This document shows positions 35,243 to 46,565 of a DNA stretch of 64,000 bases, piece after piece. The notes beneath the pieces were generated by a model, which was not told the origin of the DNA, searched no databases, and saw only the letters and a program-made list of their open reading frames with translations. The stretch spans positions 310,001 through 374,000 of the forward strand of contig WNNJ02002652.1 of assembly GCA_012934845.2 (NCBI GenBank). Direction: 5' to 3'. This DNA comes from Pomphorhynchus laevis. Lineage: Eukaryota > Acanthocephala > Palaeacanthocephala > Echinorhynchida > Pomphorhynchidae. A program made the position numbers and the translations under genes. Positions within the stretch are counted from its first letter, which is position 1, and every line of letters begins with the position of its first letter.

Positions 35243-35276
35243 TAACAGTGCGCTCCAATAATGGAGCGCACTGTTA
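35243..35276. repeat. Perfect 15-bp hairpin
   Basis: Arms 'taacagtgcgctcca' and exact complement, 4-nt loop 'ataa'. It sits between two LINE RT fragments. Confidence 0.85.
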
Positions 35277-35319
35277 CGTAATCTCTATGACATCACCTCG
35301 AACATAATATCATTATCTG

Positions 35320-36500
35320 CAACAAGTAACACAAATTTAAACCGGGTCGTTCTACAGTAACAAATCAAATTACAGCCCGCAATAGTTGGACTGTCCAAAG
35401 GCAAACAAACTCAAATATTGATGTCATTTTCTTAGATTTGTCAAATGCGTTCAATAAAGTAGTTCAAGTGTTCATATTGACGATCTAACAAATGTGGTGT
35501 TAGTGGTTCACTTCTATAGTGGATCCGTTTATTCCTCACTAACCGTATTACTGCTGCAAAAATCATGAATATATGTCAACATTGGCTCCATTTTCAAAGA
35601 AAGTCCCTCAAGGTTCCGTTCTAAGTACCTTGCTGCTTAATGTTTATATAAACGATCTTCCTGGTGCATTATCTAATAGCTACTCAGTTTGAATACAAAT
35701 GACTATAAGATGTCGTGGACAGCAGTCGACATAACAGACACTGACCTCTTACAAGAATAAATGAAATCTCTTACGTAATACCTCTTACGTTATAAATGCT
35801 TACTGCGTAATCCAGACAGATGTATTCATCTTCATCTTAAATCTGCTAAACATGTTCCTTCATACTCTATAGACGTGTAACAATCAAAACTGCATCAAAC
35901 TGATTTAGGCATCATCGTATCTAATGACCTCAAATCACGTGATTACGTTAGTTACACTTCAAGCCAGTTGCCTACTAGGTATACTGCGTAAATCCATCGT
36001 ACTCTTGACGCTAAATGCTTTCGCATTATTTTCAATACAGTTATATGCAATCACATACTGTACACCTTTCCAGTGACATACCATTAACTTTGAGGTGAAT
36101 TGGACCTATAAGAGTAAGTTCTAAGGAAAGCCAATCATCTTGTACTATCGTTACAAAATGTTATATATCTTGATAGATTCAAAATTTTAGGGTTCCAAAT
36201 AGTAGAATTATAGCCAATAGAAGTTGATTTGGTTTTCGTCGTAGCGGTCTCTGTCCGATACAAAGTACTCTTGTCGACATATCTTAAATCTAAGGAATTC
36301 ATATGTTCTTCGAGGTCATCATTTTTCCTTTAAAGGTAGAATACGTTCTAAGACGAGTTACGCTATAATCAGCAACAGTATCAACGAAACGTGGAACAGC
36401 TTGCCTGCATATGTCGTATTCACAACAACTGCAGAATTTTTCAAAAAACGACTCAGGACCAATTCTACCTGATTTTCTGTTTTGATTTCTCTTTCCTGTC
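35320..36500 (+). pseudogene. CR1/jockey-type LINE reverse transcriptase, C-terminal two thirds
   Basis: It reads 'STVTNQITARNSWTV' (35,355), motif A 'IDVIFLDLSNAFNKV' (35,418), a motif-B region 'VPQGSVLS' in shifted frame (35,600) with 'LNVYINDLPGALSN', 'NPDRCIHLHLKSAKHV' (35,812), 'LGIIVSNDLKSRDYV' (35,905), and an end resembling 'SNSI.E.WN.LPAYVV' with 'FFKKRL' (36,370-36,450), the usual C-terminal signature of this LINE group. Motif C is not clear. Stops and frameshifts are frequent. No 3' tail repeat was identified. Confidence 0.85.
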
Positions 36501-36824
36501 TCTTTTTTTAATTGTTCTGTTTCCGACTTTACAAGTATTGTGCTTACTTAGTTTATGTCTCTATAATAACTTATTCAACGAACTTAATCAACCAATGGGG
36601 CTGTTTGCAGGTAACCATTATTGTTATAGACAGCAGTGCTTTCTCTGAAACAAGTGCACAAGCAGATTTTTATTGAATTCTCAAAGAAAAACATTGATTT
36701 CATACCAGTTTCTCCTTTTTACGATTTGGAAATATTTGAAATATATGATCAGGTTATTTATTTAATTAATTTATTAGCGAGATTCAGTACAATATCTCAG
36801 TATAATATCTCTATGTGGAATATG

Positions 36825-36960
36825 GGTCGAAACCTGATAACACATCAGTTCTTTCTAAAGAATTTTTATTCTGATACATCGTATATTATTCATTAGTTAT
36901 TTATTATTTATTAGTTATTTATTAGCCAGATTATTATTTTATTATTTATTGTAACCGGCG
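36825..36960 (+). repeat. PLE terminal repeat, partial solo copy
   Basis: 'gggtcgaaacctgataacac', then 'ttattctgatacatcgt' and 'attagttatttatta', in family order; truncated at the 3' end. No PLE RT is adjacent. Confidence 0.6.
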
Positions 36961-37224
36961 TCAATTCACATTTATCAATCTATATACTAGAAACCTTTCT
37001 AATCACTAAACTTACAGTTTCTCAAGCTTAATTGCAGAGGCAAAAAAATTTTCATTGATTGTACGAATCAGATTGTGACTGCAGCTTCTAATAGCATAAA
37101 TAATAAAAGGTACATTGCATAAAATAATTTAAAATCAATTTAAAATTGTATCGTGCATATTGAAGTTTTAGTAATTTAAAATATACATTTATACCCATTT
37201 GAAAATGACCAAATTTCCGTCATT

Positions 37225-37900
37225 ACATGATGTTGATAACTTTCTTGATGACGTTATTATGATAAAGTGCTATTAACTTTGAGCAATTTAAAACAATAAA
37301 TATTAACAAATAAATATTAATAAATAATATCACTTAACTCTAAAATAATAAATATAATATTGTTGAAATTCATTGTTTACAATATTTTATTATGAAAATT
37401 ACAACTTTACATTATAACGTCGGTTATGCAAATCAAATCAGCTAACTGAGTCTACGTATTTAATATATAATTATAAACTAAACAAAACATAATAATGCCA
37501 AATCAAAATTTAATAATTAAATAATAAAATTAATAATTGTTTTTAGATTTTCTATAATTTAAATCAAGTTAAAATAAAAAATTGAAATTTAAAATAAACG
37601 TCATATTTATGAATTGACAAATAAATAACAGACGTTGTATCAGAATAAGGATTAGAGGTCATAAGGAGAAACTGATGTGTTCCTCCTTAGTGTGGTATAA
37701 ATTACTCATGATGTTGATAACTTTCTAGATTACGTTATTATGATAAAGTGCTATTAATTTTAAGCAATTTGATATAACAAGATATGCATTTTATTTAAAT
37801 TGTAGGGTATAAAACATTTACGCTTAACTATAGAATAATAATTATACTACATATTTATTAGAAATTATATGTTACGAATATTAATGTTACAAACAAATAT
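37225..37900. repeat. Direct repeats flanking a solo PLE terminal repeat
   Basis: 37,225-37,430 and 37,708-37,900 share 'catgatgttgataactttct', 'acgttattatgataaagtgc' and a weaker 3' part ('cttaact.ta.aataata'). The PLE terminal repeat 37,433-37,690 lies exactly between them, so either the insertion generated a long duplication or the repeat marks the joint of a tandem duplication. Confidence 0.7.
37433..37690 (-). repeat. PLE terminal repeat, full-length solo copy
   Basis: Almost colinear with 7,195-7,440 over about 240 bases ('gctaactgagtctacgtatt' to 'ggattagaggtcat'). No PLE coding region adjoins it. Confidence 0.8.
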
Positions 37901-39055
37901 TTGATAAATTAATTTTTATCTTAACTTATAATGATACTTTCAAAGATTTTAATTTATTTAATAAATTCCCAATAAAAAATAACAGCAGCATTTGCTTTTA
38001 CCTTAACTTATAATGATACTTACAAAGATTTAAGATAATGAAGATGTGCTTCAGCAGATAGAAATTGTAGATTAACGAGTAGGTTGTAGTCAAGTCTAAA
38101 ATTATAGACAACAAAATATTAATCTAACCGAGTTAATAATTGATAATTTTGAAAATATTAAGAAAAATAATTAAGATTTTAATTTTGGGTTTTAGTTAAT
38201 CAGAGCATTTATTTATCTCCATTATTTTTGAAGGAACTTAAATGAGTCTATTCTTAATTGAATTAAGATGCAAGATTCCGAAGGAATCAAAGCATTTAAT
38301 TTTGAAGTTCACGTATCAAAAGCACGAACATAATCTGGATTCCGTTCGCCAGTGAGAACGCAACATTGGTCCGAATAATCGATGTCTAGGAGCGTTTGTA
38401 GACATAACAAAATACCCGAAGGCTTCGATGCTATATCGTTCGATTGATCCAACCCCAGTCCGACCAAATAAAGCACCTATCGCTTTGGTAATTCGCGTAA
38501 CTTAAATGCAAATTAAAATATTATAATCTAGATAATTAGAAGAAATTATGTCTTATTATCTATGGAATGATTTATTGTATAAAATTCAATTAAATTTTAT
38601 GATATGAATAAATTAACTCTAGACATCGTTTTGCTGCATCTTAAATACAAATTTAAATTTTTTATATTCTGTTTTTGCAAATTCACTAAGAACGATATTC
38701 TCAGTTGCATTTTACAAATTAAAATTAATTTATAAAAACGTCGATTACGTTATAAGATTAAAAATTTCGAAACTTACAGAAGAATTGCTGTGTAGATTTT
38801 CTTCTGCGCTACTTGATGTGATTGCAATCCATTGAAACGAAGATCCCTTCATAAAAGATCACATCAGCCTATCGTTTTGAACAAATTTACTTACGTAAGC
38901 TGTGTATTACATTCTAACTCAAAGTCGTTCGAATTGCCAGTTAATCGTCTATAAAATATGCCACAAAAGTGTGCAATATTAACTATTAAAATAATTAATT
39001 TATAGAAAAATTTACAAATCAATTATTCCTTAGAAATCGTCAAAGCAAGTTGTTG
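37901..39055. other. Intergenic stretch, no gene assigned
   Basis: Mostly AT-rich. A less AT-rich patch at 38,260-38,510 is open for about 60 codons on both strands, with no recognised domain. Confidence 0.4.
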
Positions 39056-39059
39056 CCAT

Positions 39060-40134
39060 GGAAGGGATCTCAAGCCGACTTTAAAATAAATGCCGCATTA
39101 TCTCGTTGCTCCTCTGGACTAATTAGTTGCATGAGCCATCTGAATGGCGTTTATCTTCGGTTTGCCCTAACTTCAAACTAAGCTGCCTCAAAAACACAGA
39201 TGCGCTAGGGTAGACCTCGCCTAGAGATTCGATGTCGATCAAATCGAACAAATACTGTCGATCCTCGAAGCAGCTGTATTTGGTTCGCTTAAACCGCTCC
39301 GCGTGGCTGCAACATCGCTAGCAGAAGACACTGAATGTGCGACATAACTGGCGGCCAAAGTGTACGGCTATGTGAAATCTCAAAACGAATATACGACCAG
39401 CTTCCTATGTCATAAGAGTTGCACCATCAGGTCGTTTGCCATAGTCTCGCGCTAAGTCTGCCAGTTCAAGTGTGGACTACGATCCCAAGGCAGCGAGAGC
39501 CATTCTCAAAATCTCGCTGACCACAACATGTCGATGGTAACAAGACGTTAACCTGTCGCAGTCTAAGTCATGATAACTGTGCCGCGATACCGAGACTCCG
39601 CAAAAAAAACCCATGCAGTTGAAAGCATTGATCACCGAGTATCAACGCTACGGCGATAGAAATTTATCAGTCATCAAGTAGTGTGTCGATGGAAGTGATC
39701 GGAAGTGTTTCAAGGAACGTTCCGGCCCACTTTTATTCAACTGCGATGAGTCGGGCTAGAGATTCAGTTGTCCGAATTTCTATGACAAGTCTTTATTGTC
39801 ACGTTTGGTAGTGTTCGACCATCCACCGTTTTTGAAATATTTTATCCGATGGGATGGTCGTTTGAAATTCCGGGTTCCATTCATTTGGGGCATTTTTCAA
39901 TCGGATTCTGAAGGGCGAAAGGTTAACTGCGGACAGTTACGTAGCAGTATCTTTTTTAGTTCCATTATGTCGTTGATGGATAAACCTTATGCAGGAATGG
40001 CAGTCATAAATGCCTTGCAAACACCAAAGCTTCCAAGACGGATCGGTAAGGTTGCTTACCTCCAGGCTTCGTTGGGTAGTGGTACATTGAGTATTTCGCT
40101 CAAGAGTCTTCGAATTTCAGTGTCGAGAAGTTAA
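39060..40134 (-). pseudogene. Third RLE-type LINE fragment, RT C-terminus and nuclease
   Basis: On the minus strand from 40,134: 'EIRRLLSEILNVPLPNEAW' then 'ATLPIRLGSFGVCKAFM', the usual post-RT 'LPIRLGGLGI' block (40,055). After further broken frames, 'GKRPDGATLMT' (39,440) gives the PD of a restriction-like endonuclease, followed by 'DRQYLFDLIDIESLGEVYPSA' (39,260) and 'FLRQLSLKL' (39,190), which match the Tyr/Phe-Pro-Glu-Leu-Gly end of these proteins. It is most similar in style to LINE A/B but not obviously the same copy family. RT catalytic motifs are absent and frames are broken. The plus-strand 112-codon frame at 39,796-40,134 is its shadow. Confidence 0.7.
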
Positions 40135-40136
40135 AG

Positions 40137-40535
40137 CATTTTACTTCCGTAGCAAGAGGTACATCAGTTCCCTAGCAGGGAGTACATTTTACTTCGGTAG
40201 CATAAGGTAATCATTTTTAAAATAAACTATTAAATTTATTTTTTATTAATTTTTTCTGTTTATTCTATTTAAAGAATCTTTTAAATCGGTAAAATATTGA
40301 CCACATTTTTATATTATATTAAACTCAGAGTCAATAAAGCAATACAATCAAAAGAAAATGGAAATTTTAAATGAATCTGTAAATATCTATTTGATATATT
40401 TATCTATATTAATTTAATACTTGATTAAATACGCATATATAATATGTGACATTTTATATATTATAACGTTATTTATAGATACTTTAATAAACTATTATTT
40501 TACTAAAGGTATCTTACCAGCTAAACAGTATTAAC
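40137..40535. other. AT-rich stretch, no gene seen
   Basis: A short repeat 'cattttacttc.gtagca' occurs at 40,137 and 40,187. Nothing else was recognised. Confidence 0.5.
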
Positions 40536-40539
40536 ATCT

Positions 40540-40860
40540 TAACTCCTTAAGACACGTTCTGAGGATGCCTAGGGATCGCCTTCCTCGTAGGTTTTTCCAA
40601 GTCAGACTCTCTGGAAAGAGACATCGAGGTAGACCTATCAATACCGATTGAGATATCAAATCTCACAACTGGTCGAAGACCGTCTTGAGCTATCTGAAAG
40701 TGAACTATAGTCTGTCGCCCAAGATCGCAATGTCGGGATAAATTGGTTTGTAAACTGCTTCCACGACCCGACAACCGGACCAGTGATTGACAAGAAAAGT
40801 CTTGTGTATTTATTTTTTATTTTTCTCTTGTCAAGAAATTGTTTTTGTAACTTAACAGAT
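40540..40860 (+). pseudogene. RTE-like LINE, last codons and 3' UTR
   Basis: Starts at 'gacacgttctgaggatgcct' ('RMPRDRLPR'), runs through 'LSGKRHRGRP' and ends in the family tail 'cttgtgtattta' plus T-rich sequence. It corresponds to 520-830 and 60,455-60,770. Confidence 0.8.
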
Positions 40861-40864
40861 AAGA

Positions 40865-41335
40865 TTGTTTGAAAACGTATATATAATATGTGGTATGTTA
40901 TATATTATAATATTATTAATAGATACTTTAATAACATAATATTTTACCAGTTTCTTAACAGCTGAGAAGTATTAACATATTTCTTGTATATTTTCAATAT
41001 TTTGTTTTAATTTATATGACTCAATGAAAGTCAAGTAAACAATATACAACAAAAGAGAACGCTCAAACAGTAAAAACATCAAAAAATAAAGTAAAGCAAA
41101 TCATTAGCATTATCAACCATAAAAACTAAAGGCATCAATCAGTAAAATACAAAATTACACTCAGTAAATCACATTACTAAGCAGTTAAAAGCAGAAATAT
41201 ATAATATAATATATATTATTTAATAAAAATATATTAAAAGCAGAAGTTAAAGTTTAACTTAAAATTATAATCCAGTTTATTATTAGCCATTAAGCTAGAC
41301 TCACGAGCTATGAAAAATGCTGCGTCTATTACACG
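40865..41335. other. AT-rich stretch, no gene seen
   Basis: No coding or repeat structure was recognised. Confidence 0.5.
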
Positions 41336-41339
41336 TGAT

Positions 41340-41535
41340 AAATTATTGCTTCTGTAAGAAATACATTAGAGTTCTGAAAATCAACCGTATGATTAAGTGA
41401 TAAACAATGTTGAGCAATGGCACCGGAAACAGTTACTTTTTGTAGATTATATACGTGTTGGTTGATTCCTTTGGATAATCGTTGTCCAGTATGGCCAATA
41501 TAGACACAGTCCCAAAGTAAACAATTGATTCTATA
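41340..41535 (-). pseudogene. GIY-YIG endonuclease of a canonical Penelope-like element
   Basis: The minus strand reads 'DCVYIGHTGQRLSKGINQH' then 'GAIAQHCLSLNHTVDFQNSNV'. These are the YIG, the Arg/His-containing helix and the 'HxxxxxHxxDF' core of PLE GIY-YIG nucleases. The catalytic Arg of the 'RLxxRxxxH' motif appears as Gly (SKG). A stop follows at about 41,340, after 'LTEAIIYHV'. The style differs from the 53.1-kb domain, which has 'CPCG' before a lost YIG, so this is a separate PLE lineage. No RT accompanies it. Confidence 0.8.
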
Positions 41536-41539
41536 CCAG

Positions 41540-42095
41540 ATAGAATACTATTAATACTATTTAATAGTATTTAATACTATTTATTACTATTTATTTAATA
41601 CTATTTATTATATATTACTTATCCTACGAACTCTTGGAGGAAATAAACAATTATTAAAAGTCAATTATCGTTTTTATTAAGTCAGCATTTGTAAAAATAA
41701 TCTCAAATTAACAAAAACTATTTAAAAATTATTGTCATTTATTAAACTTTTAATTTTAAATAATTAAAATATATTCAAGCTATCGTAAAAAATTAAACAT
41801 ACAATTCGAAATTTTTTAGTCTCAGAATTTTGACAGTAGACAGAATATTATTTGACAAATCCCTAAACATTTTGATTAAAATTTTAATTTGAACAGTCAA
41901 TTGATAAATATCAAAAGAGAAATAAACGTTTCGAACGGTACAAATGGTTTCTTAATGCGCATCGCTTAGGATATAATACAGTTAATCTTACATAAACTAA
42001 TACATAAAGTGTCCTTTGAACTTGTCCTCGATATCAATGAATTATTGTCTTTAATAATTCATCCAATTCCGACTGTAATTATTAAATATTGAATT
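41540..42095. other. AT-rich stretch, no gene seen
   Basis: A short 'tatttaatactattta' microsatellite lies at 41,555-41,615. Nothing else was recognised. Confidence 0.5.
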
Positions 42096-42100
42096 AGAAT

Positions 42101-42258
42101 AATTGGAGCTGGATCAAGAAAGGGGAAAACTATTTGATATTTCGCTAATCTCTGTTAGCACCTTTGAGAAAATTACAAGGTTATTTTCTGAAGATGCTAA
42201 CAGAGATTAGTCAAATATCAAATAAACGTTTCACCTCATTTTTGATCCATCTCCAATA
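42101..42258. repeat. 158-bp imperfect foldback (MITE or hairpin-RNA candidate)
   Basis: The outer arms 'aattggagctggatcaa' / 'ttgatccatctccaata' pair, and pairing continues through 'atttgatatt.c.ctaatctc' with few mismatches to an 8-10 nt loop near 42,175. Each arm is about 74 bases. No ORF is present. It could be a small foldback transposon or a hairpin RNA source; the sequence alone cannot decide. Confidence 0.8.
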
Positions 42259-42259
42259 A

Positions 42260-44320
42260 CTCGTTATCGACAATGGATCACTTTTAACTATTTAATATAA
42301 TAATGTATATATGAATATATTTATTATTGATACGTGACGTTGTTAAAAACGGCATTGTTGTTTCCTTGCTTTATGTATGTGGTCGGGCTAAAGTTAAACC
42401 TAAGTTGCAACCTGTTCCAGAGTCACTGACCTGTAAGAATCTTTCTTAACGAGATTATACCAAGAACGTCTAGATATAACGTGCACAGGACTTGGAGATA
42501 AATCTGAATGTAGCTTTTAAATGCCGCGCGTCCTAAGAATTATCAAAATATAACAATCGTGTACAAAAATGTGGAAAAGGGGGACGTTTTGTACATTTAT
42601 TCTTTAAAAAATGACAAGGGATCATTCAAACAAGTACGTTAATGCAGTAGTCGATGTAAAAAAGAAAATTGCTATTGCGTTTCGGAATGTTTTCGCTGTT
42701 AACGGACAAGACAATGGTCTGCGTAATAAAAATTTGATCCATTGACTACATGATTATTTTCTAATGTGGCACATATTTAAGGGTGACCATGAAAAAGTAT
42801 GTAATAATTTATTAATAAATAAATTATATATATATATTATATTAATATATTAATAAAAATGTATAGTATTGAACAAGTATATATTATTTATAAACGAATA
42901 CATGAATAAAAACACTGCACCAGCTACCTTAACTGAAATGTTTACAAGCAAGGCATATAAATAAAAAATGTGATGGAAAATTAAATTTTAATTGGCGAAA
43001 ATGAAAAACTTTTCTGAACTTCTCGGTATGTGCAAGCTCCATGATTGTATTTGTTCCCTTTATTCGCAGCTCATAGTTTATATAATAAAACAATGCGATT
43101 TTCTCGATAAGCTGCATGTCCGTCGCTTTGTTATATAAGTTGTATGTAAAACTTTGCATAAATTAGGCAAAGAGACACCGCAAATTGGCTATTCGCATTC
43201 ATTACATGACAAATTTTCTCTAGCAGATAATTGAACATGATTTTAAATAAAGGATATACATACGTCAAAATTGATCGAATATACGAATTGCATATCACAA
43301 TCAGCTGAGATGATGAAGTTCCTAATAATCTAAGCTGCTACAGAAAACAAACGGCTAACGCATTTTTAGTTATGTGGGGTTTCAATATTGGGTGCTTGTT
43401 AAAATAACATCCGTTAGTTCCTTTATCATTTTTATCAAAAATATAAATATTTAATCTTATATAATATAAGATCGGATTTGTCCATTAGAATAATCCAAAT
43501 TTTGATTCGGATTCGTCTATTAGAAGAATTATTAGAAGGGATTGTAAACTTATCCAACTTGGTCTTAAAATAGCTATTTGAAATTAAAATCCGAGTTATT
43601 TTAAATACAGAAGAATAAATATGTAGTGGAACAAATTCATAATAATAACGAACATATTATTAATGATGAAAACAGAGGCTTTAACTTTTCAATACCTCAA
43701 ACAAAATGACAACGAAGCAAATTTAGCTCAAATTTTAAACTAAAACGATGAAACTCATAATCCGTTACATTGAACTCATAATCTGTTACATTGTAAATGC
43801 TTTCATAATAATCAGAACATCAAATCAGAAAGAATTTTTCTTATAATTCCCACACGCTATAATGCAGTAATAAAAATCGATTTCCATGAATGTATATAAA
43901 TGCAGTAAACTCGACTAAATTTTTAAATAGCTACAAAACCAGAAAATACAATATATTTCACGCGGGATAGAAAATTAAAACTTTTTGTCAATCTTAGAGT
44001 CCCTCAGTGGTAAGGTGTCGTGTTTGTGATTTCAAACATGTGTATTATCTCACATTAGACAATATAATTATAACAGTATAATATAATATTATTATATAAT
44101 AAGATATTTACATTTAACATGTAAGTTATTTAAAAATGTTTAAATAATAAAATTCGACTTGTACTCACAAATAATGTAACCAAATGAGCGTATTTGAATC
44201 CATATGAAATTGTCTGATTCGGTTACCTTTCAGTGACCTAAAATGCATGCAACGAAACATTAAAATTTAGTAAATGTATATTTTTCAAAAAGTACTTTCT
44301 TTAACATTCAGTCAACCTAA
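42260..44320. other. Intergenic stretch, no gene assigned
   Basis: The 76-codon minus frame at 42,929-43,159 has no recognised domain. A string at 44,010 ('cctcagtggtaaggt') resembles a tRNA A-box, but no B-box follows. AT microsatellites are frequent. Confidence 0.4.
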
Positions 44321-44324
44321 TCTA

Positions 44325-44750
44325 CTATTTGATATAATTATAAAATAAAAAATAAATAAAAAATAAATAAAAATAAATTAAAAATAAATAAATATAAATA
44401 ATAATGCTAAATCAATAAATCAAAATTTAATAATTAGAGAATAAATAATTATTAATAAAAATGAAGATTTTTAATAAAAAATTAAAATTTGAATAAAAGT
44501 CAATATTATAAATTCGATAATAAATAACAGAAGTTGTATTAAAATAAGGATTAGAGGTCATCAGGTAACTGATGATCTCTAATCCTTTCTAATCATAAGA
44601 TAATTGATTTATTTATTAATAAATGATAAAAAAATAATAATTAATAAATTTATTTTTTATATAAAATAAAAAATAAATAAATAAATATAAATATATAAAA
44701 ATAAATAAATATAAATAATAATGCTAAATCAATAAATCAAAATTTATTGA
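44325..44750 (-). repeat. PLE terminal repeats, head-to-head junction
   Basis: 44,325-44,564 is a minus-oriented copy ('taataatgctaaatcaa' to 'ggattagaggtcatcag'). Its outer end immediately faces a short plus-oriented piece (44,569-44,600), making a hairpin at 44,546-44,587 with 19-bp arms (one mismatch) and a 4-nt loop. A second, partial minus copy lies at 44,640-44,750. Confidence 0.7.
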
Positions 44751-44769
44751 GTTATTCAATTATTTATAT

Positions 44770-45830
44770 TGATTTATTGAAAATTTACATATCAATATTA
44801 AATCAAAAACTATTAGAAAAAATATTTTTGGATTAAAACGCTTAATTCCATGTACCCATTATGATTGAATGACGTAGTACAAGGAATTGGCAGAAGTAGT
44901 ATAATACATAATAAACAACTATATTATAATAATCCGGTTATATTCAAGCAAATAATCCAGTCAAAAAATCTAGTTAATCCAGCTAGGCGGAATAATAAAA
45001 ATAAAGTTTTAATAAAGTTTTATATTAATAACTTAATTGTTCTAATTTATCTGTTCAAATAACTAAAACGTCTTTCTCACAAAATATTAGGATAAAATTG
45101 AATTAATAGGAGCCTTGAATATTTTGATAAATCAAATAAAATAATAAAACAATAGGACATCCATATTTAGACAAATAATAAGAGTTTAACAGTAGGAGCC
45201 AAATAAAATATGAATTTGTTAATAACCGTGTAGATAAATTGATGATGTATTGATGCCATTGGAAATAATATAAATAAAAAAGTTATATATCTAGATATCA
45301 ACATTAAATTAAGATTAACTAAAACTACTATTAATTTATTCATTCATACCATATAATTATCCTCTTGATGACCTCTAATCCTCATTTTATTACATGCTCT
45401 GTTCTTTATTAGTGACTGAATCAGCTAACTTTTAAGATAGCTGATTTAGTTAGCTGTGCAGTCATTTTTAACATTTAAATTTCGATTTTTATATCGTAAA
45501 GATGACATATTTAAATTTACAAGAAACATATTTTTGCATGAGCATTCAGGCATACCATTTAAAATATAAATTCAAATTCATTAAAATATAATACATTAAA
45601 TAATAAAATTTTAAGAATTGCAACAATTTGTAACGATATTGACTTTCTTCAAAATCATTTAAATAATTAAATAGATACATATTTTAAACTAGGTTACTAT
45701 AAAAATAACATCAAGCAGAAAATAGTAAAATATATAAATCCACAAAATAGTAAAAAAGTTATAACCTTAAGCAGAAAATTTTTATATAAAAATTTTGTAA
45801 TTTTTATATAAAATAGTGGTTGAAACCTGA
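44770..45830 (+). pseudogene. Penelope-like element: GIY-YIG end followed by RT C-terminus
   Basis: 44,775-45,060 matches the GIY-YIG C-terminal segment at 53,280-53,400, with 'WIKTLNSMYP' then 'GIGRSSIIHNKQLYYNNPV' in neighbouring frames. From 45,085 the sequence becomes RT: 'DKIEL...LNILINQ' (45,093), 'TSIFRQ' (45,155), 'YLDINIKLRLTKTTINL' (45,283), 'DDIF.FTRNIFLHEHSGIPF' (45,505) and the 'FLQ.HL' region (45,650), ending near 45,790. The nuclease therefore precedes the RT on one strand, as in Naiad-type PLEs with permuted domains; the RT N-terminus is deleted at about 45,080. A terminal-repeat derivative interrupts it at 45,355-45,475. Inactive. Confidence 0.8.
45360..45475 (+). repeat. Internally deleted PLE terminal repeat inside PLE RT
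   Basis: 'cctcttgatgacctctaatc' joins directly to 'gactgaatcagctaact', so both family ends are kept and the centre is lost. It splits the RT between 'KTTINL' and 'YRKDDIF'. Confidence 0.6.
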
Positions 45831-45831
45831 T

Positions 45832-46065
45832 AACATAGCAATTCTAGTTGATGATCTCTAATCTTTATTCTGATACATCGTCTGTTGTTTATTTGTAAAT
45901 AATAAAAATTGAATTTATTTTAAATTTACATTTTTTGTTATAACTTGATATAAATATAAATGTTATAAAATCTCATATAATTATTTATTATTAATCTTTA
46001 TTTTTATTTATATATAGTATAAAATACGTAGACTCAGTTATCTGATCTGATTTGTTCAACAAACA
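45832..46065 (+). repeat. PLE terminal repeat downstream of RT
   Basis: 'ggttgaaacctgataaca', 'gatgatctctaatctttatt', 'ttctgatacatcgtctg', final 'acgtagactcagttatctg'. Same relation to the RT as at 7.2 and 17.6 kb. Confidence 0.75.
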
Positions 46066-46430
46066 AGTTATTATTGACCTGTGGACTTTGTTTTCCCGGT
46101 AATATAACCTCGGTCAGAAATAATTAACTATGTATTCTTGATATGACATTATTTTTCTTCTTTAAACTTGATTATGTTATATAAAATCTTATATAAAATT
46201 ATCAAATTATTTTTTATTATTTATAATTACTTGACTATTAATTATTAAATTGTATTAATTTTATTTATTATTATCTTAAATTAATAAATATTCATTATAA
46301 GTAAAGTCAGTAACCTGATCTGAATTATTCTAAATGTGAAGGGTGATTTTAATTATTTTAATTATTCGATTAGTTTAATGTCTTATCTGCTGCAGTGATT
46401 GAAGTAACTTGATATCGAATAACACAAGAC
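46066..46430. other. Short intergenic stretch
   Basis: Nothing recognised. The last 8 bases ('cacaagac') may be a decayed hAT target duplication. Confidence 0.5.
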
Positions 46431-46565
46431 CAGTGATTCTCAACCAGGAGTGCTTGCACACACAAAAAAGTTTCAAATTTTTGTTTAATATGGATGTTTG
46501 TTTAGTATTTTAGCAAGTGGCATCATCTTCCATTGACTCATTGTCATTTCTTTATGTATTATATG

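Noticed and set aside
39796-40134. Plus-strand 112-codon ORF as a gene
   Set aside because: The minus strand of the same segment carries conserved LINE blocks, so the plus frame is a shadow.
44005-44050. tRNA-like A-box string 'cctcagtggtaaggt'
   Set aside because: No B-box and no acceptor stem can be drawn, and no repeat partner was found.
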